DNA of 26,530 bases from JAAYLC01 sp964636665 (GCA_964636665.1 CAZWVT010000021.1:1-26530), one strand, 5' to 3'. Positions 16,012 to 25,558 are shown, numbered from the stretch's first letter. Notes: generated by a model not told the origin, from the sequence alone. Numbers and translations: made by a program.

Positions 16012-16019
16012 CAAAGATA
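16012..16019 (-). promoter_or_regulatory. -7 element of the S9 peptidase gene
   Basis: On the minus strand this reads TATCTTTG, an exact match to TAnnTTTG, 18 bases before the ATG at 15993. It argues against the upstream TTG at 16014 as the start. No clear -33 element at standard spacing was found. Confidence 0.45.
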
Positions 16020-16121
16020 TTTAAAAAATCAAAACCGTGTTGCCTATGTGATAGTCGCCGATATTTTAGTAAATTGTTGAACTTATAAATCACGTGATAA
16101 ATAATCATTAAAAAGTTGATA

Positions 16122-17129
16122 ATGAATGTTTCAAGAATAACCGGAGTGGGGATGTATGTTCCTGAAAATGTAGTGACAAATGATGATTTGTCGAAGATAA
16201 TGGATACCAATGATGCGTGGATTCAGGAACGTACGGGAATCAAAGAAAGAAGACATATCCGAAAAGGGGATGGAAATTCAACTTCTGTAATGGGAGCAAA
16301 GGCTTCCAAAATTGCTATAGAACGTGCAGGATTAACCCCTGACAATATCGATATGATTGTCTTTGCTACGTTGAGTCCTGATATGTACTTTCCCGGCGGC
16401 GGCGTTGAGATTCAAGAAATGTTGGAAATGCGAACCATCCCGGCTTTGGATGTTCGAAATCAATGCAGCGGATTTATTTATGCACTTTCTGTCGCAGACC
16501 AATATATTAAAACAGGGATGTGCAAACACGTGCTTGTCATCGGAAGTGAAAATCACAGTGGCGGATTGGATATGACAACACGCGGCAGAGGTGTTTCTGT
16601 CATTTTTGGCGATGGGGCAGGAGCGGTGGTTGTTTCTAAAAGCGAAGATAAAAACCGAGCCATTCTTTCAACGCATCTTCACAGTGAAGGAAAATACAAA
16701 AAAGAATTGATGCTTCAGGGACCCAGTACCGGTTATTGGGTTCCGGAAATTATGGCCGATAATCCACAAGACAACATTCCTTATTATCCTTATATGAATG
16801 GTCAATTTGTGTTTAAACATGCCGTAGTTCGCTTTAGTGAAGTAATTCAGGAAGGACTTAAAACCAACGGATTGAATGTGTCAGATATCGATATGTTGAT
16901 TCCGCATCAAGCAAATCTGCGGATTTCCCAATTTATTCAGCATAAATTAAAATTAAGCGACGAAAAAGTGTTTAACAACATTCAAAAATACGGCAATACC
17001 ACCGCAGCATCAATTCCCATTGCATTATCGGAAGCTTGGGAACAAGAAAAAATAAACACTGGAGATTTGGTGGTATTGGCAGCTTTCGGAAGCGGATTTA
17101 CTTGGGCTAGTGCAGTGATTCGCTGGTAA
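16122..17129 (+). CDS. fabH: 3-oxoacyl-ACP synthase III (FabH)
   Basis: A 335-residue thiolase-fold condensing enzyme with the full FabH triad: Cys115 in VRNQCSGFIYAL, His262 in IPHQANLRI, and Asn292 in YGNTTAAS. Other marks are the TNDAWIQERTGIKERR segment near 29-44, part of the substrate entrance, and the late GSGFTW. It condenses acetyl- or branched acyl-CoA with malonyl-ACP to start fatty acid synthesis in the cytoplasm. FabH homologues also appear in secondary pathways, but nothing nearby supports that. I chose the ATG at 16122; a TTG two codons earlier is in frame but unlikely. It is a stand-alone gene, divergent from the S9 peptidase and ending five bases from the convergent sbcC stop. 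Flavobacteria often have several FabH copies; whether this is the main one cannot be told. Confidence 0.92.
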   Translation: MNVSRITGVGMYVPENVVTNDDLSKIMDTNDAWIQERTGIKERRHIRKGDGNSTSVMGAKASKIAIERAGLTPDNIDMIVFATLSPDMYFPGGGVEIQEMLEMRTIPALDVRNQCSGFIYALSVADQYIKTGMCKHVLVIGSENHSGGLDMTTRGRGVSVIFGDGAGAVVVSKSEDKNRAILSTHLHSEGKYKKELMLQGPSTGYWVPEIMADNPQDNIPYYPYMNGQFVFKHAVVRFSEVIQEGLKTNGLNVSDIDMLIPHQANLRISQFIQHKLKLSDEKVFNNIQKYGNTTAASIPIALSEAWEQEKINTGDLVVLAAFGSGFTWASAVIRW

Positions 17130-17134
17130 AAAAT

Positions 17135-20100
17135 TTATCCGATTACAGATATTTGAGAATAACCCAAACTTGTTCGTTCCAATTGAATTTGCGTGGTAAT
17201 CCGTTTTTTAAGTTCATCCACATGAGAAATTACGCCGATACAACGCTCGTCTTCGTGCTGCATTTTTTCCAATACGGAAATGGCTTGATCCAAAGTTTCA
17301 GGATCCAAAGTTCCGAATCCTTCATCGATAAAAAGCGATTCAATTTTAATGTTTCGCGAGGCAATATCGGATAAAGCCAACGCCATTGCCAAACTGACCA
17401 AAAACGTTTCTCCACCGGAAAGTGTATGAATCGAACGCCGGGCTTTTCCCATATAATGGTCGATGACAAAAAGCGTATCCGAACCTTTGTCGGCCGATGA
17501 AGGATCGATAAAATAACGGTCGGAAAATTCTGCCAAACGCCTATTTGTATGACCCAAAAGTTGTTTGAGCGTTAAATCCTGAACAAATTCCGAAAATTTA
17601 TTGCCGTTGCTGTCGCCGATTAAATCATTCATCTTTTTCCAAAGCAGCTGTCTTTTCTGCAATTGTCTAATAATCTCAAGCAATTCCTGACGTTGACTTC
17701 GAATTTCTTCGTCTTTTTTAAGTTCTTGTGTTATCGCACCGTATTCTTGGTTGGTTGAATCAATTGCGAATTGTAATTCCGCTACTTTTTCTGAAAGTAT
17801 TTCTAAAGTGCGGGTATCGGTGTCCGAAGTTTCCAAAGTTTTTATTTGCTCGTCGATGTTTCTTTTGCGTTCGGAAAGTTGGATAAACTGATTTTGCAAT
17901 GCTTCTTTCCGCTCGCGAATTCGTTGGACATGCGTGTCTTTCAACAAGCTGTTTTTCAGGTTTTCAATGGTGTCTAATGCTTCTTTTCGGGCGATTTCCA
18001 AAAGATTGTTTTCTTGCGTATGATGGATTTTTTTCAGTTTCTCTAATTTCTCTTGCATTTGAGAAAGTTGTTTTTCCAAAGATTCCAAAGTTGCGGTAGT
18101 TCGCAATAGGGGTTGCGTCAACAGATTGATTTCCTGAGCAATGTTTTCTCCTTGATAAAGTGATTTTCTTTGGCTTTTAATCGTTTCGTATTGTTGATTT
18201 GACTTTTTGAATGCTTCCAAACTTTCTGACAATTCCTCAAATTCGGGCATAATCTCAAAAGCCTGTTTTGTGTTTTCTAAAAACGCAAGCGAATCATTAA
18301 TTTTTTTTGTTTCCTGATGTAGGATTCCTACGGTTTCGTGCGTATTCCAACCTAAGATAGCAGCATATTTTTCCAACTCCGAATACACGTTTTTAAGCTC
18401 CTGTTTGCGTTCGTCGTTTGCTGCTGAATTTCGACGGATTTCATTGGTTAAGGAGTGGATATTGGCATTGAGCGAAATGACCAATTTTTTATGTGTGTCA
18501 AGAGTTTCCCGTTTTTCTGTCAACAGCGTTTCTTGAATGGTTTCGATATTTTCTCCGGTAGCATAAGGATGTTCCAAAGCGCCACAAAGCGGACAAGGTT
18601 CGTTGTCTTTTAATTGATGTCGATGGGCTTCCAAACTCTGATACATCCGCTGATGATTGATTTCTTTTTCAAGGTCGGCAACTTCTTTACTCAATTGAAC
18701 AACAGCTTTTTCAGATGTTGATTTCTCGCTCAAGTAGGTTTTGATTTTCTTCTCGGATTCTTGAATTTCTATTAAAACTTTATCACACAGCAACTCCAAT
18801 TTATCTATATTTTCTTTCTTATGAATAAATACTACAGCGGCATCTTTTGCAGTGCGTTTTTCGTTAATTTGTTCGTTTAATTGAGAAAGTGTCGCTATTC
18901 CGGATTCAGAAATTGTTTGATTTATTTGCGTTTTAAGTGTAATAAAATTTTTCTCGAACAGTTCTATTGAATCTGTGAATTTAAGTTTATAGCCTTTTTT
19001 GGAAATGCTATCACAATGGTTGCGAATCTGATTTTTATGAATTTGCGTGTTACTTTGATTTAATTTCTCATCATTTACCAAAGCTTCTATTTGCATTCGA
19101 AAAGCTTCTAATGATTGCAAAACATTATCAACGGTTATTTCCTGTTTTAAAAGTTGTGCCGATTTTAGAAGCAATTTTTCCTGTTGGGAAATCTCTTTTT
19201 CCTTTTCTGAAAAAAGACGTTGGATTTCTAATTTTACCTGTTTAAAATCTTCGTTTGTTTTGGCAAATTCTTGCAGGGGTTTGGAATATTTTGACAACCG
19301 TTCGTGAAGAATTAATTTGTTGCCATAAGGTTTAAAAATTTCGTAATCAGATAGATACTTGTTATGTTCTTTCTCCCAATTTTTTCTCTCACCATGTTTT
19401 TCTTGTAAACTTTTTTTTGTCGTTACCGCCGATTTTACTTTTTCGAACTCCTTTTCAAAATTGACCTTGTTTTTAAGCAGCAGTTTCAGGTGGTCTTTTT
19501 TAGCATTGACAACAGCTTCATCAAAAATCTGAAAACTTTCAAGCGTGGCAGATTTCAATTCTATTTCACGTTTTAAAGTTGACTGACGTTCAAAAACTGC
19601 TCTTCCGATTTGCCGGTAATGATGCGCTCCGGTAATGTCTTCAAGAAGTTTGTTTCGTTCGCGACGCGGTGCAAGCAGCAATTTATTGAATTCTCCCTGA
19701 GCCAAAACAATGGCTTTGATAAACTGGTCATAAGTCAGTCCGATAATTTCTTGATTTTTTTCAGGAGTTTTAGTTCCGGATTCTAAAATTTCTCCGCTTT
19801 CCACGTGGATTAATTCCTGTTTTCGAGGACTTAAATTGTCATTTCTGTTTCTTGCTATAGACCAATGGGATCGGTATTTTTCACCTTTGCTTTTATAAGT
19901 TATTTCAGCAAAACAGCTCCGTGTGTTTCTTGTCATAATTCCGCCGTAATCTTCCATAATGGTTTGACTGACAGCAGTATTTAAACGCGCAATCCGATTG
20001 AAAAGCGCCAAAGTAATGACATCCAATAAAGTTGATTTTCCGGAACCCGTCGGACCGGTAATGGCGAATAATCCGGCTTCGTTCAAAGGTGGTTTTTCAA

Positions 20101-20164
20101 AATTAATTTCATGAACCCCTCTAAGGGAATGAATATTTTCAAAACGTATGGCTAAAATCTTCAT
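17135..20164 (-). CDS. sbcC: Exonuclease subunit SbcC (SMC-type ATPase)
   Basis: A 1009-residue Rad50/SbcC ATPase. Walker A is TGPTGSGKST at about residues 36-45, and the Q-loop is in LAQGEFNKLLLAP near 154-166. Long coiled-coil arms flank a zinc hook CPLC at about 524-527. The ABC signature LSGGETFLV starts at about 915, and Walker B is SLFIDEGFG at about 942-950. With SbcD it forms an ATP-dependent double-strand nuclease that opens DNA hairpins, trims protein-blocked ends and cuts replication-formed palindromes. Length and domain order are complete. It starts three bases after the sbcD stop and is the last gene of the hutI-hutG-sbcD-sbcC run. The last codon lies five bases from the convergent fabH stop. 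Confidence 0.95.
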   Translation of the reverse strand: MKILAIRFENIHSLRGVHEINFEKPPLNEAGLFAITGPTGSGKSTLLDVITLALFNRIARLNTAVSQTIMEDYGGIMTRNTRSCFAEITYKSKGEKYRSHWSIARNRNDNLSPRKQELIHVESGEILESGTKTPEKNQEIIGLTYDQFIKAIVLAQGEFNKLLLAPRRERNKLLEDITGAHHYRQIGRAVFERQSTLKREIELKSATLESFQIFDEAVVNAKKDHLKLLLKNKVNFEKEFEKVKSAVTTKKSLQEKHGERKNWEKEHNKYLSDYEIFKPYGNKLILHERLSKYSKPLQEFAKTNEDFKQVKLEIQRLFSEKEKEISQQEKLLLKSAQLLKQEITVDNVLQSLEAFRMQIEALVNDEKLNQSNTQIHKNQIRNHCDSISKKGYKLKFTDSIELFEKNFITLKTQINQTISESGIATLSQLNEQINEKRTAKDAAVVFIHKKENIDKLELLCDKVLIEIQESEKKIKTYLSEKSTSEKAVVQLSKEVADLEKEINHQRMYQSLEAHRHQLKDNEPCPLCGALEHPYATGENIETIQETLLTEKRETLDTHKKLVISLNANIHSLTNEIRRNSAANDERKQELKNVYSELEKYAAILGWNTHETVGILHQETKKINDSLAFLENTKQAFEIMPEFEELSESLEAFKKSNQQYETIKSQRKSLYQGENIAQEINLLTQPLLRTTATLESLEKQLSQMQEKLEKLKKIHHTQENNLLEIARKEALDTIENLKNSLLKDTHVQRIRERKEALQNQFIQLSERKRNIDEQIKTLETSDTDTRTLEILSEKVAELQFAIDSTNQEYGAITQELKKDEEIRSQRQELLEIIRQLQKRQLLWKKMNDLIGDSNGNKFSEFVQDLTLKQLLGHTNRRLAEFSDRYFIDPSSADKGSDTLFVIDHYMGKARRSIHTLSGGETFLVSLAMALALSDIASRNIKIESLFIDEGFGTLDPETLDQAISVLEKMQHEDERCIGVISHVDELKKRITTQIQLERTSLGYSQISVIG

Positions 20165-20167
20165 AAA

Positions 20168-21367
20168 TTACAATCCGAGTTCTTCTAAAATTTCACGAAA
20201 CGCCAGTATTAATTCTTCTTTATTTTCCAGATTTTCTTCTATTTCCAATCGTTTTTCAAACATTTCAATAGGTGTAACATCGGATACATCCGTGGTTTCT
20301 GAAAAATAGTAAGAAGCTCCTCCGATAAGGTTTTTATAATCCAAACGCGATTTGATAATTTGCAATTTCGCATTGGGATTGGAATTGACAAAAGATTCAA
20401 AAGCATACTGATTTTCAATGCTTTGTTGTTCTTCGGTTACGTTGATTTCTGCAAAAGAAAGCAAAGGCGTTTCGTCGGAATAAGTATTGATTTTTTCCTT
20501 TACTTCTGTTAATGTTCCTTCAAAAGAAACCAGTCTGCGGAAAGCGGGAACATTTATTCTTTTTACCGATTTTAACCGATTGTTTTCCACTTCGATTTCA
20601 TTGATTTGTTTGCAATCCTTCTTTTCTGAAAAGCTCAAAGGAATGGGCGAACCACAATAATGAATTTGATTTTTTTCAGAAACGACTTGCGGTTTGTGAA
20701 TATGGCCGAGCGCTACATAATCAGGAATTCCTTCAAACATATCTACTTCAACTCCGGCGAGATTTCCGAGCTGAATATCGCGTTCACTTTCCGAAAGTTG
20801 ACTGCCTTGAACGTATAAATGTCCCATTAAAATATAAAAAGCATCTTTGTAATAAGTGGAATAATGCGTATTAACTTCAGAAAAATAAGTGCGAAGTGAT
20901 GCTTTGACAAGTTCAATCTTATCAGAATAAGTTTCTCCGGCGTCCGGTTGGCGCAAATCCTTGTCCCTCAAATAGGGAATTGCAGCCACGACCAGATTTT
21001 CTCCGTTTCTATTAACAGGAACAAACATCTCATTTAACGCCTTTGCGCCGCCGATAACCGAAATGTTTAAGGCGCGCAAAAGTTCCGATGGCGCATTTAG
21101 AACAGCCGAAGAATCGTGATTTCCTCCCGTTATAATCACTTGAATGTCAATCGGGATGAGTCGTTTTAAAAAGTCATAATATTGTTTGTAAGCAACTTGA
21201 GAAGGATTGGCATGGTCAAAAACATCTCCGGATACCAGAAGGACATCAATTTTATTGCAAACTATATGTTGGTACAACCAATCGAAAAAAAGCGACAAAT
21301 CTTCGTGTAATTCTTGTTTGTACAACTGTTTTCCGATATGCCAATCCGAAGTGTGCAAAATTTTCAT
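20168..21367 (-). CDS. sbcD: Exonuclease subunit SbcD (Mre11-type nuclease)
   Basis: A 399-residue metallophosphoesterase nuclease with all the phosphodiesterase motifs: HTSDWHIGKQLY at about 5-16 (Asp8, His10), SGDVFDH near 46-52, GGNHDS at 81-86 and a later GHIHKP. It supplies the Mn2+-dependent nuclease of the SbcCD complex. I start it at the ATG at 21367, right at the conserved MKILHTSDWH; the frame is open for 36 more codons upstream but these overlap the hutG 3' end and are cysteine-rich and unlike the family. The real start is 20 bases after the hutG stop. The acidic C-terminal tail (LEIEENLENKEELILAFREIL) probably contacts SbcC. Confidence 0.95.
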   Translation of the reverse strand: MKILHTSDWHIGKQLYKQELHEDLSLFFDWLYQHIVCNKIDVLLVSGDVFDHANPSQVAYKQYYDFLKRLIPIDIQVIITGGNHDSSAVLNAPSELLRALNISVIGGAKALNEMFVPVNRNGENLVVAAIPYLRDKDLRQPDAGETYSDKIELVKASLRTYFSEVNTHYSTYYKDAFYILMGHLYVQGSQLSESERDIQLGNLAGVEVDMFEGIPDYVALGHIHKPQVVSEKNQIHYCGSPIPLSFSEKKDCKQINEIEVENNRLKSVKRINVPAFRRLVSFEGTLTEVKEKINTYSDETPLLSFAEINVTEEQQSIENQYAFESFVNSNPNAKLQIIKSRLDYKNLIGGASYYFSETTDVSDVTPIEMFEKRLEIEENLENKEELILAFREILEELGL

Positions 21368-21387
21368 AAGCTCGATTTTTTCACCTT

Positions 21388-22401
21388 TTACTGAGCAATA
21401 CAATCTGTGATTAAATAGGCAATTGCTTTGGCAACTGCATTGGGGAACAATTCGGTTTTTGGAGCACCTTCGCAAATATGAACATAACGAAGGTTGGGAT
21501 GTTTGGCAAAATAAGCCAAAAATTGTCGTGCTTGTGTCATCCTAAAACCACTGGGAGTCATCGCGCTGCTTCCCATATTTTCTATAGCGTCCATATCCAA
21601 TTCTATCCCGAAATCATCAGAACCACAATAATTTTCAGCGGCTAAAAGTGTTTGTTCAAAGGATATTTTTTTCTTAATCTGAATGTCTTCAAAAAGTGTG
21701 TATTTCACTTCCGGAACTTTTTTCATACGTTCAAAAACATCTTGAGAAGTATAATTCCGATGCAATCCAAAAATGTAGTAATTTCCTAAATAGCCTTTGT
21801 CATAAGCATAAGAAAATCCGTTTCCGCTGTGCCGATGTTCCAGACTTCTAAAATCGGTATGCGCATCAAAGTTGATGCAGTTTATCTTTTTATCCAACGC
21901 TTGTGAACACCCGGAAAGATTGCCGTAACTGTTGTTGTGCCCACCGCCGATGAGAATGGGAATTTTCCCTGCTTCGACAATATAACGCACCAAATTTTCA
22001 ACTTTATGGTCGATTTGAATCACCAAATTTCCGAGTTCTTCTTTTGAATGAGGTTCAGAATCTGCTATTTTTGAAGCTTGTGCCAATTGTTTGTCGCAAT
22101 TTATTTCGCCCAAAAGAACAACAGATTCCGGACGTGTAAGTTCATTTGCTTGAATGTTTAAAATAGCTTGCAAAGACGAACTCCACGCATGAGCCGTTCC
22201 TGCTTTTCCATGATTGGCACGAACGCCAATGTCTTCAGGAATACCGACAAGAACATAGGTTGCCGAATGTGTTTTTAGCGAATCGAGACTCTTTAAAAAT
22301 CCGATTTTTTCTCCAAACTTTTCTTCGCCGGAACGTTTGTTTATGAATTTTGCAACTGTCTCATATTTATACAGATGCACCAATTCTTTCAAAGCTTCCA
22401 T
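21388..22401 (-). CDS. hutG: Formimidoylglutamase-like arginase family hydrolase
   Basis: A 337-residue member of the ureohydrolase (arginase/agmatinase/formimidoylglutamase) family. The binuclear manganese motifs are GGGHNNSYG (His155), FDAHTDFR (Asp179, His181, Asp183) and GIELDMDAIEN (Asp269, Asp271). In classical arginases the first motif is GGDHS or similar; the GGGHNN form is what I expect in flavobacterial formimidoylglutamases. It sits 47 bases downstream of hutI, so the likely reaction is N-formimidoyl-glutamate to glutamate and formamide, the last step of histidine breakdown. hutH and hutU are not in this window and must lie elsewhere. Confidence 0.85.
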   Translation of the reverse strand: MEALKELVHLYKYETVAKFINKRSGEEKFGEKIGFLKSLDSLKTHSATYVLVGIPEDIGVRANHGKAGTAHAWSSSLQAILNIQANELTRPESVVLLGEINCDKQLAQASKIADSEPHSKEELGNLVIQIDHKVENLVRYIVEAGKIPILIGGGHNNSYGNLSGCSQALDKKINCINFDAHTDFRSLEHRHSGNGFSYAYDKGYLGNYYIFGLHRNYTSQDVFERMKKVPEVKYTLFEDIQIKKKISFEQTLLAAENYCGSDDFGIELDMDAIENMGSSAMTPSGFRMTQARQFLAYFAKHPNLRYVHICEGAPKTELFPNAVAKAIAYLITDCIAQ

Positions 22402-22448
22402 AACTTATTTTTTTCAAATTATTTATTAATCAACTGTAGATAAAAATC

Positions 22449-23684
22449 TCAAATCTCATAACCGCCAATAATTACCTTTTCAATCAGCTTGCTTCCAAAA
22501 GCATAAGGTAAAAACCCATAGGAAGGAACCGGTTTGGTAATAAAGACACTTCCGCTTTTTCCTCGGGTGATGCTGCCGTGCGTTTTGCTTAAATCCATTG
22601 CAAAAGCACCGTTAATGGTGGCGGCATTTATGGCTTCTTCGGGAGTCAGACGCATTTTGATGCAAGCCAGCGATAATACGAAATTCATATTTCCGCTCGG
22701 TGTTGACCCCGGATTGTAGTCAGTTGCCAAAGCAAACGGCAAACCGGAATCTATAATCTTGCGTCCGGGAGAATATGGAATATTGATAAAAAAGGAGCAG
22801 GAGGGAAGCGCAACAGGCATCGTCGAGCTATTTTTCAAGCTTTCAATGTCTTCATCGGTCAATTCTTCCAAATGATCAACGCTTAGCGCCTTGTGTTTTA
22901 CTGCTTCTTGAATGCCTCCCATACTTGTAAATTGATTGACGTGTACTTTGGGTTTTAATCCGTATTTGGCACTTTCCGTCAGCAATTGATTCATATCTTC
23001 GACGGAAAAATAACCGTCTTCACAAAAAATATCAACGTAATCTGCCAGGTTTTCCTTTGCAATTTGAGGCAACATTTCATCGCAAAGTAAATTGACGTAT
23101 CCCTGTTTATCATTTTTAAATTCCGGCGGAACAGCGTGAGCACCGAGGAAAGTTGTTTTTATCGTTACGGGAAAATTTTGAGCTAATTTTTTTGCTACTC
23201 GAAGCATTTTCATTTCGGATTCGGTGGTTAATCCGTAACCGCTTTTTATTTCTACGGCACCGGTTCCCAGTTGCATAATTTCTTTTAATCGGACTACAGA
23301 TTGCTCATAAAGTTCATCTTCCGAAGTTTCCTGAAGGCGTTTGGCACTGTTTACGATTCCGCCACCGCGCGCTGCAATTTCCTGATAGCTCAATCCGCTG
23401 ATTCTATCCACGAATTCTTGTTCTCTATTTCCGGCATACACAAGATGCGTGTGGCTGTCGCACCATGCGGGAAGCACCAACCGCCCGGTGCAATCGATTT
23501 TTTTAAATCCGCTCAGTTCCGGCAGTTGATCCATCGTTCCGTAATCTTGGATAACGCCTTTATTGATGTGCATCCACGCATTTTTGAGCGTAGGCAGCGT
23601 TTTCATTTCACTTCCGGAAAGCATTTGTGGAGCATCTTCACGAACTTGAATGAGTTCTTTGATATTGATGAGTAATAAATTCAT
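22449..23684 (-). CDS. hutI: Imidazolonepropionase
   Basis: A 411-residue amidohydrolase of typical HutI length. It has the metal-binding DSHTHLVYAGNREQEF (His78, His80), EIKSGYGL, FLGAHAVPPEF, the HVNQF histidine and the late ATDYNPGSTPSGNM holding the catalytic Asp region. It opens the imidazolone ring of 4-imidazolone-5-propionate to give N-formimidoyl-glutamate, the third step of histidine use, in the cytoplasm. The product is the substrate of the next gene, hutG. The first gene of the hutI-hutG-sbcD-sbcC run; a TATCTTTA near-match to the -7 element lies about 30 bases upstream. Confidence 0.95.
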   Translation of the reverse strand: MNLLLINIKELIQVREDAPQMLSGSEMKTLPTLKNAWMHINKGVIQDYGTMDQLPELSGFKKIDCTGRLVLPAWCDSHTHLVYAGNREQEFVDRISGLSYQEIAARGGGIVNSAKRLQETSEDELYEQSVVRLKEIMQLGTGAVEIKSGYGLTTESEMKMLRVAKKLAQNFPVTIKTTFLGAHAVPPEFKNDKQGYVNLLCDEMLPQIAKENLADYVDIFCEDGYFSVEDMNQLLTESAKYGLKPKVHVNQFTSMGGIQEAVKHKALSVDHLEELTDEDIESLKNSSTMPVALPSCSFFINIPYSPGRKIIDSGLPFALATDYNPGSTPSGNMNFVLSLACIKMRLTPEEAINAATINGAFAMDLSKTHGSITRGKSGSVFITKPVPSYGFLPYAFGSKLIEKVIIGGYEI

Positions 23685-23713
23685 ATAACAGGGATTCTTA
23701 GATTAAAAAAGCA

Positions 23714-23721
23714 TAAAGATA
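23714..23721 (-). promoter_or_regulatory. Candidate -7 element of hutI
   Basis: On the minus strand it reads TATCTTTA, one base away from TAnnTTTG, 29 bases before the hutI start. A matching -33 element was not convincing. Confidence 0.3.
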
Positions 23722-23794
23722 AGGAACTTTGGAGATACCTTCCTAAGCTGAATGGGCTTCATTTTTTGAATATATTACGGAGATATTTTTCCAT

Positions 23795-23845
23795 TCTCCC
23801 TTATTCCTATTAGTAAAATTTCCTTTGTCTGTGCTGATATATTTT
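23795..23845 (-). pseudogene. Degenerate fragment of a T9SS C-terminal sorting domain
   Basis: On the minus strand the bases encode ISTDKGNFTNR, matching INTDKGSFTKR of the T9SS tail at 25559-25741. In the core block starting at TTAGTAAAA, 25 of 29 bases agree with that copy. A one-base length difference then shifts the end of the frame, and an in-frame stop lies a few codons upstream, so it is not a functional gene. It sits alone in the hutI upstream region. It is best explained as a fossil of a cargo gene or a dispersed tail repeat. Confidence 0.5.
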
Positions 23846-23930
23846 TTATTTTATTTTTATATTAAGTTAAATTAATGTTATATTAGCATGCTGTTAATTT
23901 AGTTTTTGTCAAACAATCTAAGGCTTTCCA

Positions 23931-25532
23931 ATGACAACCATCAAAAATCATCATATAGAAAACCCCCCCTCATTAAATTATCTCTACTTTATTTCCTTCA
24001 TTGAAGGAGGTGTTGTAATGGTTACAGAATTGGCGGGCGCACGGCTGTTGGCTCCGTTTTTTGGAGCTTCGCTTTATAGTTGGGCATCCACTTTATCCAT
24101 CACTTTATTGGCATTGATGACAGGCTATTATTTTGGTGGATATGTCACTACTAAAAAACATTTTAAATCACCGACTGCCATAATATGGTTGCTGCTGCTT
24201 AGTGGTCTATTTGTTTTGTTACTCCCTGTAATAAGCAAAAGCATAATGGAGAGTACCCTTCACCTGTCATTCTTTACCGGATTGATTGTATCACAAATGT
24301 TATTCTTATTTCCGCCCATATTTCTGATGGGGATGATGAGTCCGATGATTATTTTCCAAATTACACATTCCGTCGAACAAGCCGGACGCTCCGCAGGAAA
24401 CATTTATGCCATCTCCACTTTAGGAGGCATTTTGTTTACAATGGGTTTTGGATTTGGAATTATACCGAACTATGGAATCACATTACCTCTTACTGTTTTA
24501 GGCATCTTTGTAGTTTTATTGGGACTCTTTTTTTTAATACGTCGGAGAATTGCAGTGGTCAAAACAGTAGTAGTTGTTTTTGTGATTATTATTTCGACAT
24601 GGGAAGCCATAAACCATTATACCAATCCAAAAGAACTTTTGCATCCGTCTGAAAGATTAGTAAAAAAATCAGAAGGGCTAATGGGAGAAATCCGCATTAC
24701 GGATTTACGGCAACGAACACCACAAGGAGAACCTTTCTATTCACGTAAATTAGAAGTAAACAATATGTTGCAAAACCTTGTTTTTAAAGAATATCCAACG
24801 GTCAGTTTGACATATTATGTAACTTTCATCCGAAGTTTGATTGGTCAACTGCCTCAAAATGAAACTGCATTGTTAATTGGTTTGGGCGGCGGAAGCATTT
24901 ATTCCGATGCCAAATTATATGGAACAGATATAGAAACCGTGGAAATCGACCAGCGTATATACGATTATGGCGTAAAATATTTTGGGATGGAAGATCATCC
25001 GGAAAAAAATACTATTACCGATGGTCGATATTTTATAAATACGGTTGATAAACAATATGACTATATTATTCTTGATGTAGTGGTAGGGGAAAGTGCTGCC
25101 GGACAATTACTTACCAAGGAGAGTTTCCGGAAATTATATCAAATGCTGCCTGAAAATGGCACTTTAATTATTGAACATGGCGGGATTATGGATTTTTCTT
25201 CAAACAGTTTAACTCCTTCTATTTATAAGACTCTCGAAGCCGTTGGTTTCAATGTCTCAATGTACAATCCCATGCAAACAAAAACATTTGGGGATGTTGT
25301 ATTTATTGCAACTAAAAATGATACTTTTAAAAAAGAAGCTATTTTTATCGCTCAAGATTTTCTTCTAAGAGGCGGTCCTATGATTGATTATGAAGTTAGT
25401 AATTCTGATTTTGACGAAACCAAAGCAGTTGTATTAACTGATGATAGAAACAAAACCGATATATTATTGCGTCCACATTTTATAAGTATCAGGAATTCCG
25501 CCCGCCAAAATTTAAAGACGTTGACCAAATAA
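23931..25532 (+). CDS. Membrane-anchored spermidine-synthase-like methyltransferase-fold protein
   Basis: A 533-residue protein with about seven N-terminal membrane helices (to about residue 235; the early EGGVVMVTELAGARLLAPFFG is typical of the fused spermidine synthase-like group) and a C-terminal Rossmann methyltransferase fold. The nucleotide-binding glycine loop is LLIGLGGGSIYSDA near 314-327, followed by VEIDQRIYDYG and TDGRYFI. The spot where aminopropyltransferases have an acidic D..DP stretch here reads ILDVVVGESAAGQLLT, so polyamine synthesis is doubtful. Members of this group are commonly labelled fused MFS/spermidine synthase, and their reaction is mostly unproven. It is a single gene with no partner nearby, divergent from hutI. 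No clear terminator follows. Confidence 0.8.
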   Translation: MTTIKNHHIENPPSLNYLYFISFIEGGVVMVTELAGARLLAPFFGASLYSWASTLSITLLALMTGYYFGGYVTTKKHFKSPTAIIWLLLLSGLFVLLLPVISKSIMESTLHLSFFTGLIVSQMLFLFPPIFLMGMMSPMIIFQITHSVEQAGRSAGNIYAISTLGGILFTMGFGFGIIPNYGITLPLTVLGIFVVLLGLFFLIRRRIAVVKTVVVVFVIIISTWEAINHYTNPKELLHPSERLVKKSEGLMGEIRITDLRQRTPQGEPFYSRKLEVNNMLQNLVFKEYPTVSLTYYVTFIRSLIGQLPQNETALLIGLGGGSIYSDAKLYGTDIETVEIDQRIYDYGVKYFGMEDHPEKNTITDGRYFINTVDKQYDYIILDVVVGESAAGQLLTKESFRKLYQMLPENGTLIIEHGGIMDFSSNSLTPSIYKTLEAVGFNVSMYNPMQTKTFGDVVFIATKNDTFKKEAIFIAQDFLLRGGPMIDYEVSNSDFDETKAVVLTDDRNKTDILLRPHFISIRNSARQNLKTLTK

Positions 25533-25558
25533 AAAAAGTGCTTTAATATGAACGGTTT

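Noticed and set aside
15994..16014. TTG start for the S9 peptidase
   Set aside because: It would put residues before a clean signal peptide and overlaps an exact -7 promoter element.
21368..21475. Longer start for sbcD
   Set aside because: The extra 36 residues are cysteine-rich, overlap hutG and precede the conserved MKILHTSDWH start.
21934..21944. Loss of a metal ligand in HutG (GGGHNN in place of GGDH)
   Set aside because: The glycine-rich GGGHNN form is what I expect in flavobacterial formimidoylglutamases, and the other ligands are intact, so an inactive enzyme is not indicated.
23301..23675. 124-codon plus-strand frame opposite hutI
   Set aside because: It is a shadow of a well-supported gene and shows no recognisable domain. 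The same applies to the plus-strand frame 3884-4237 opposite the deacetylase gene.
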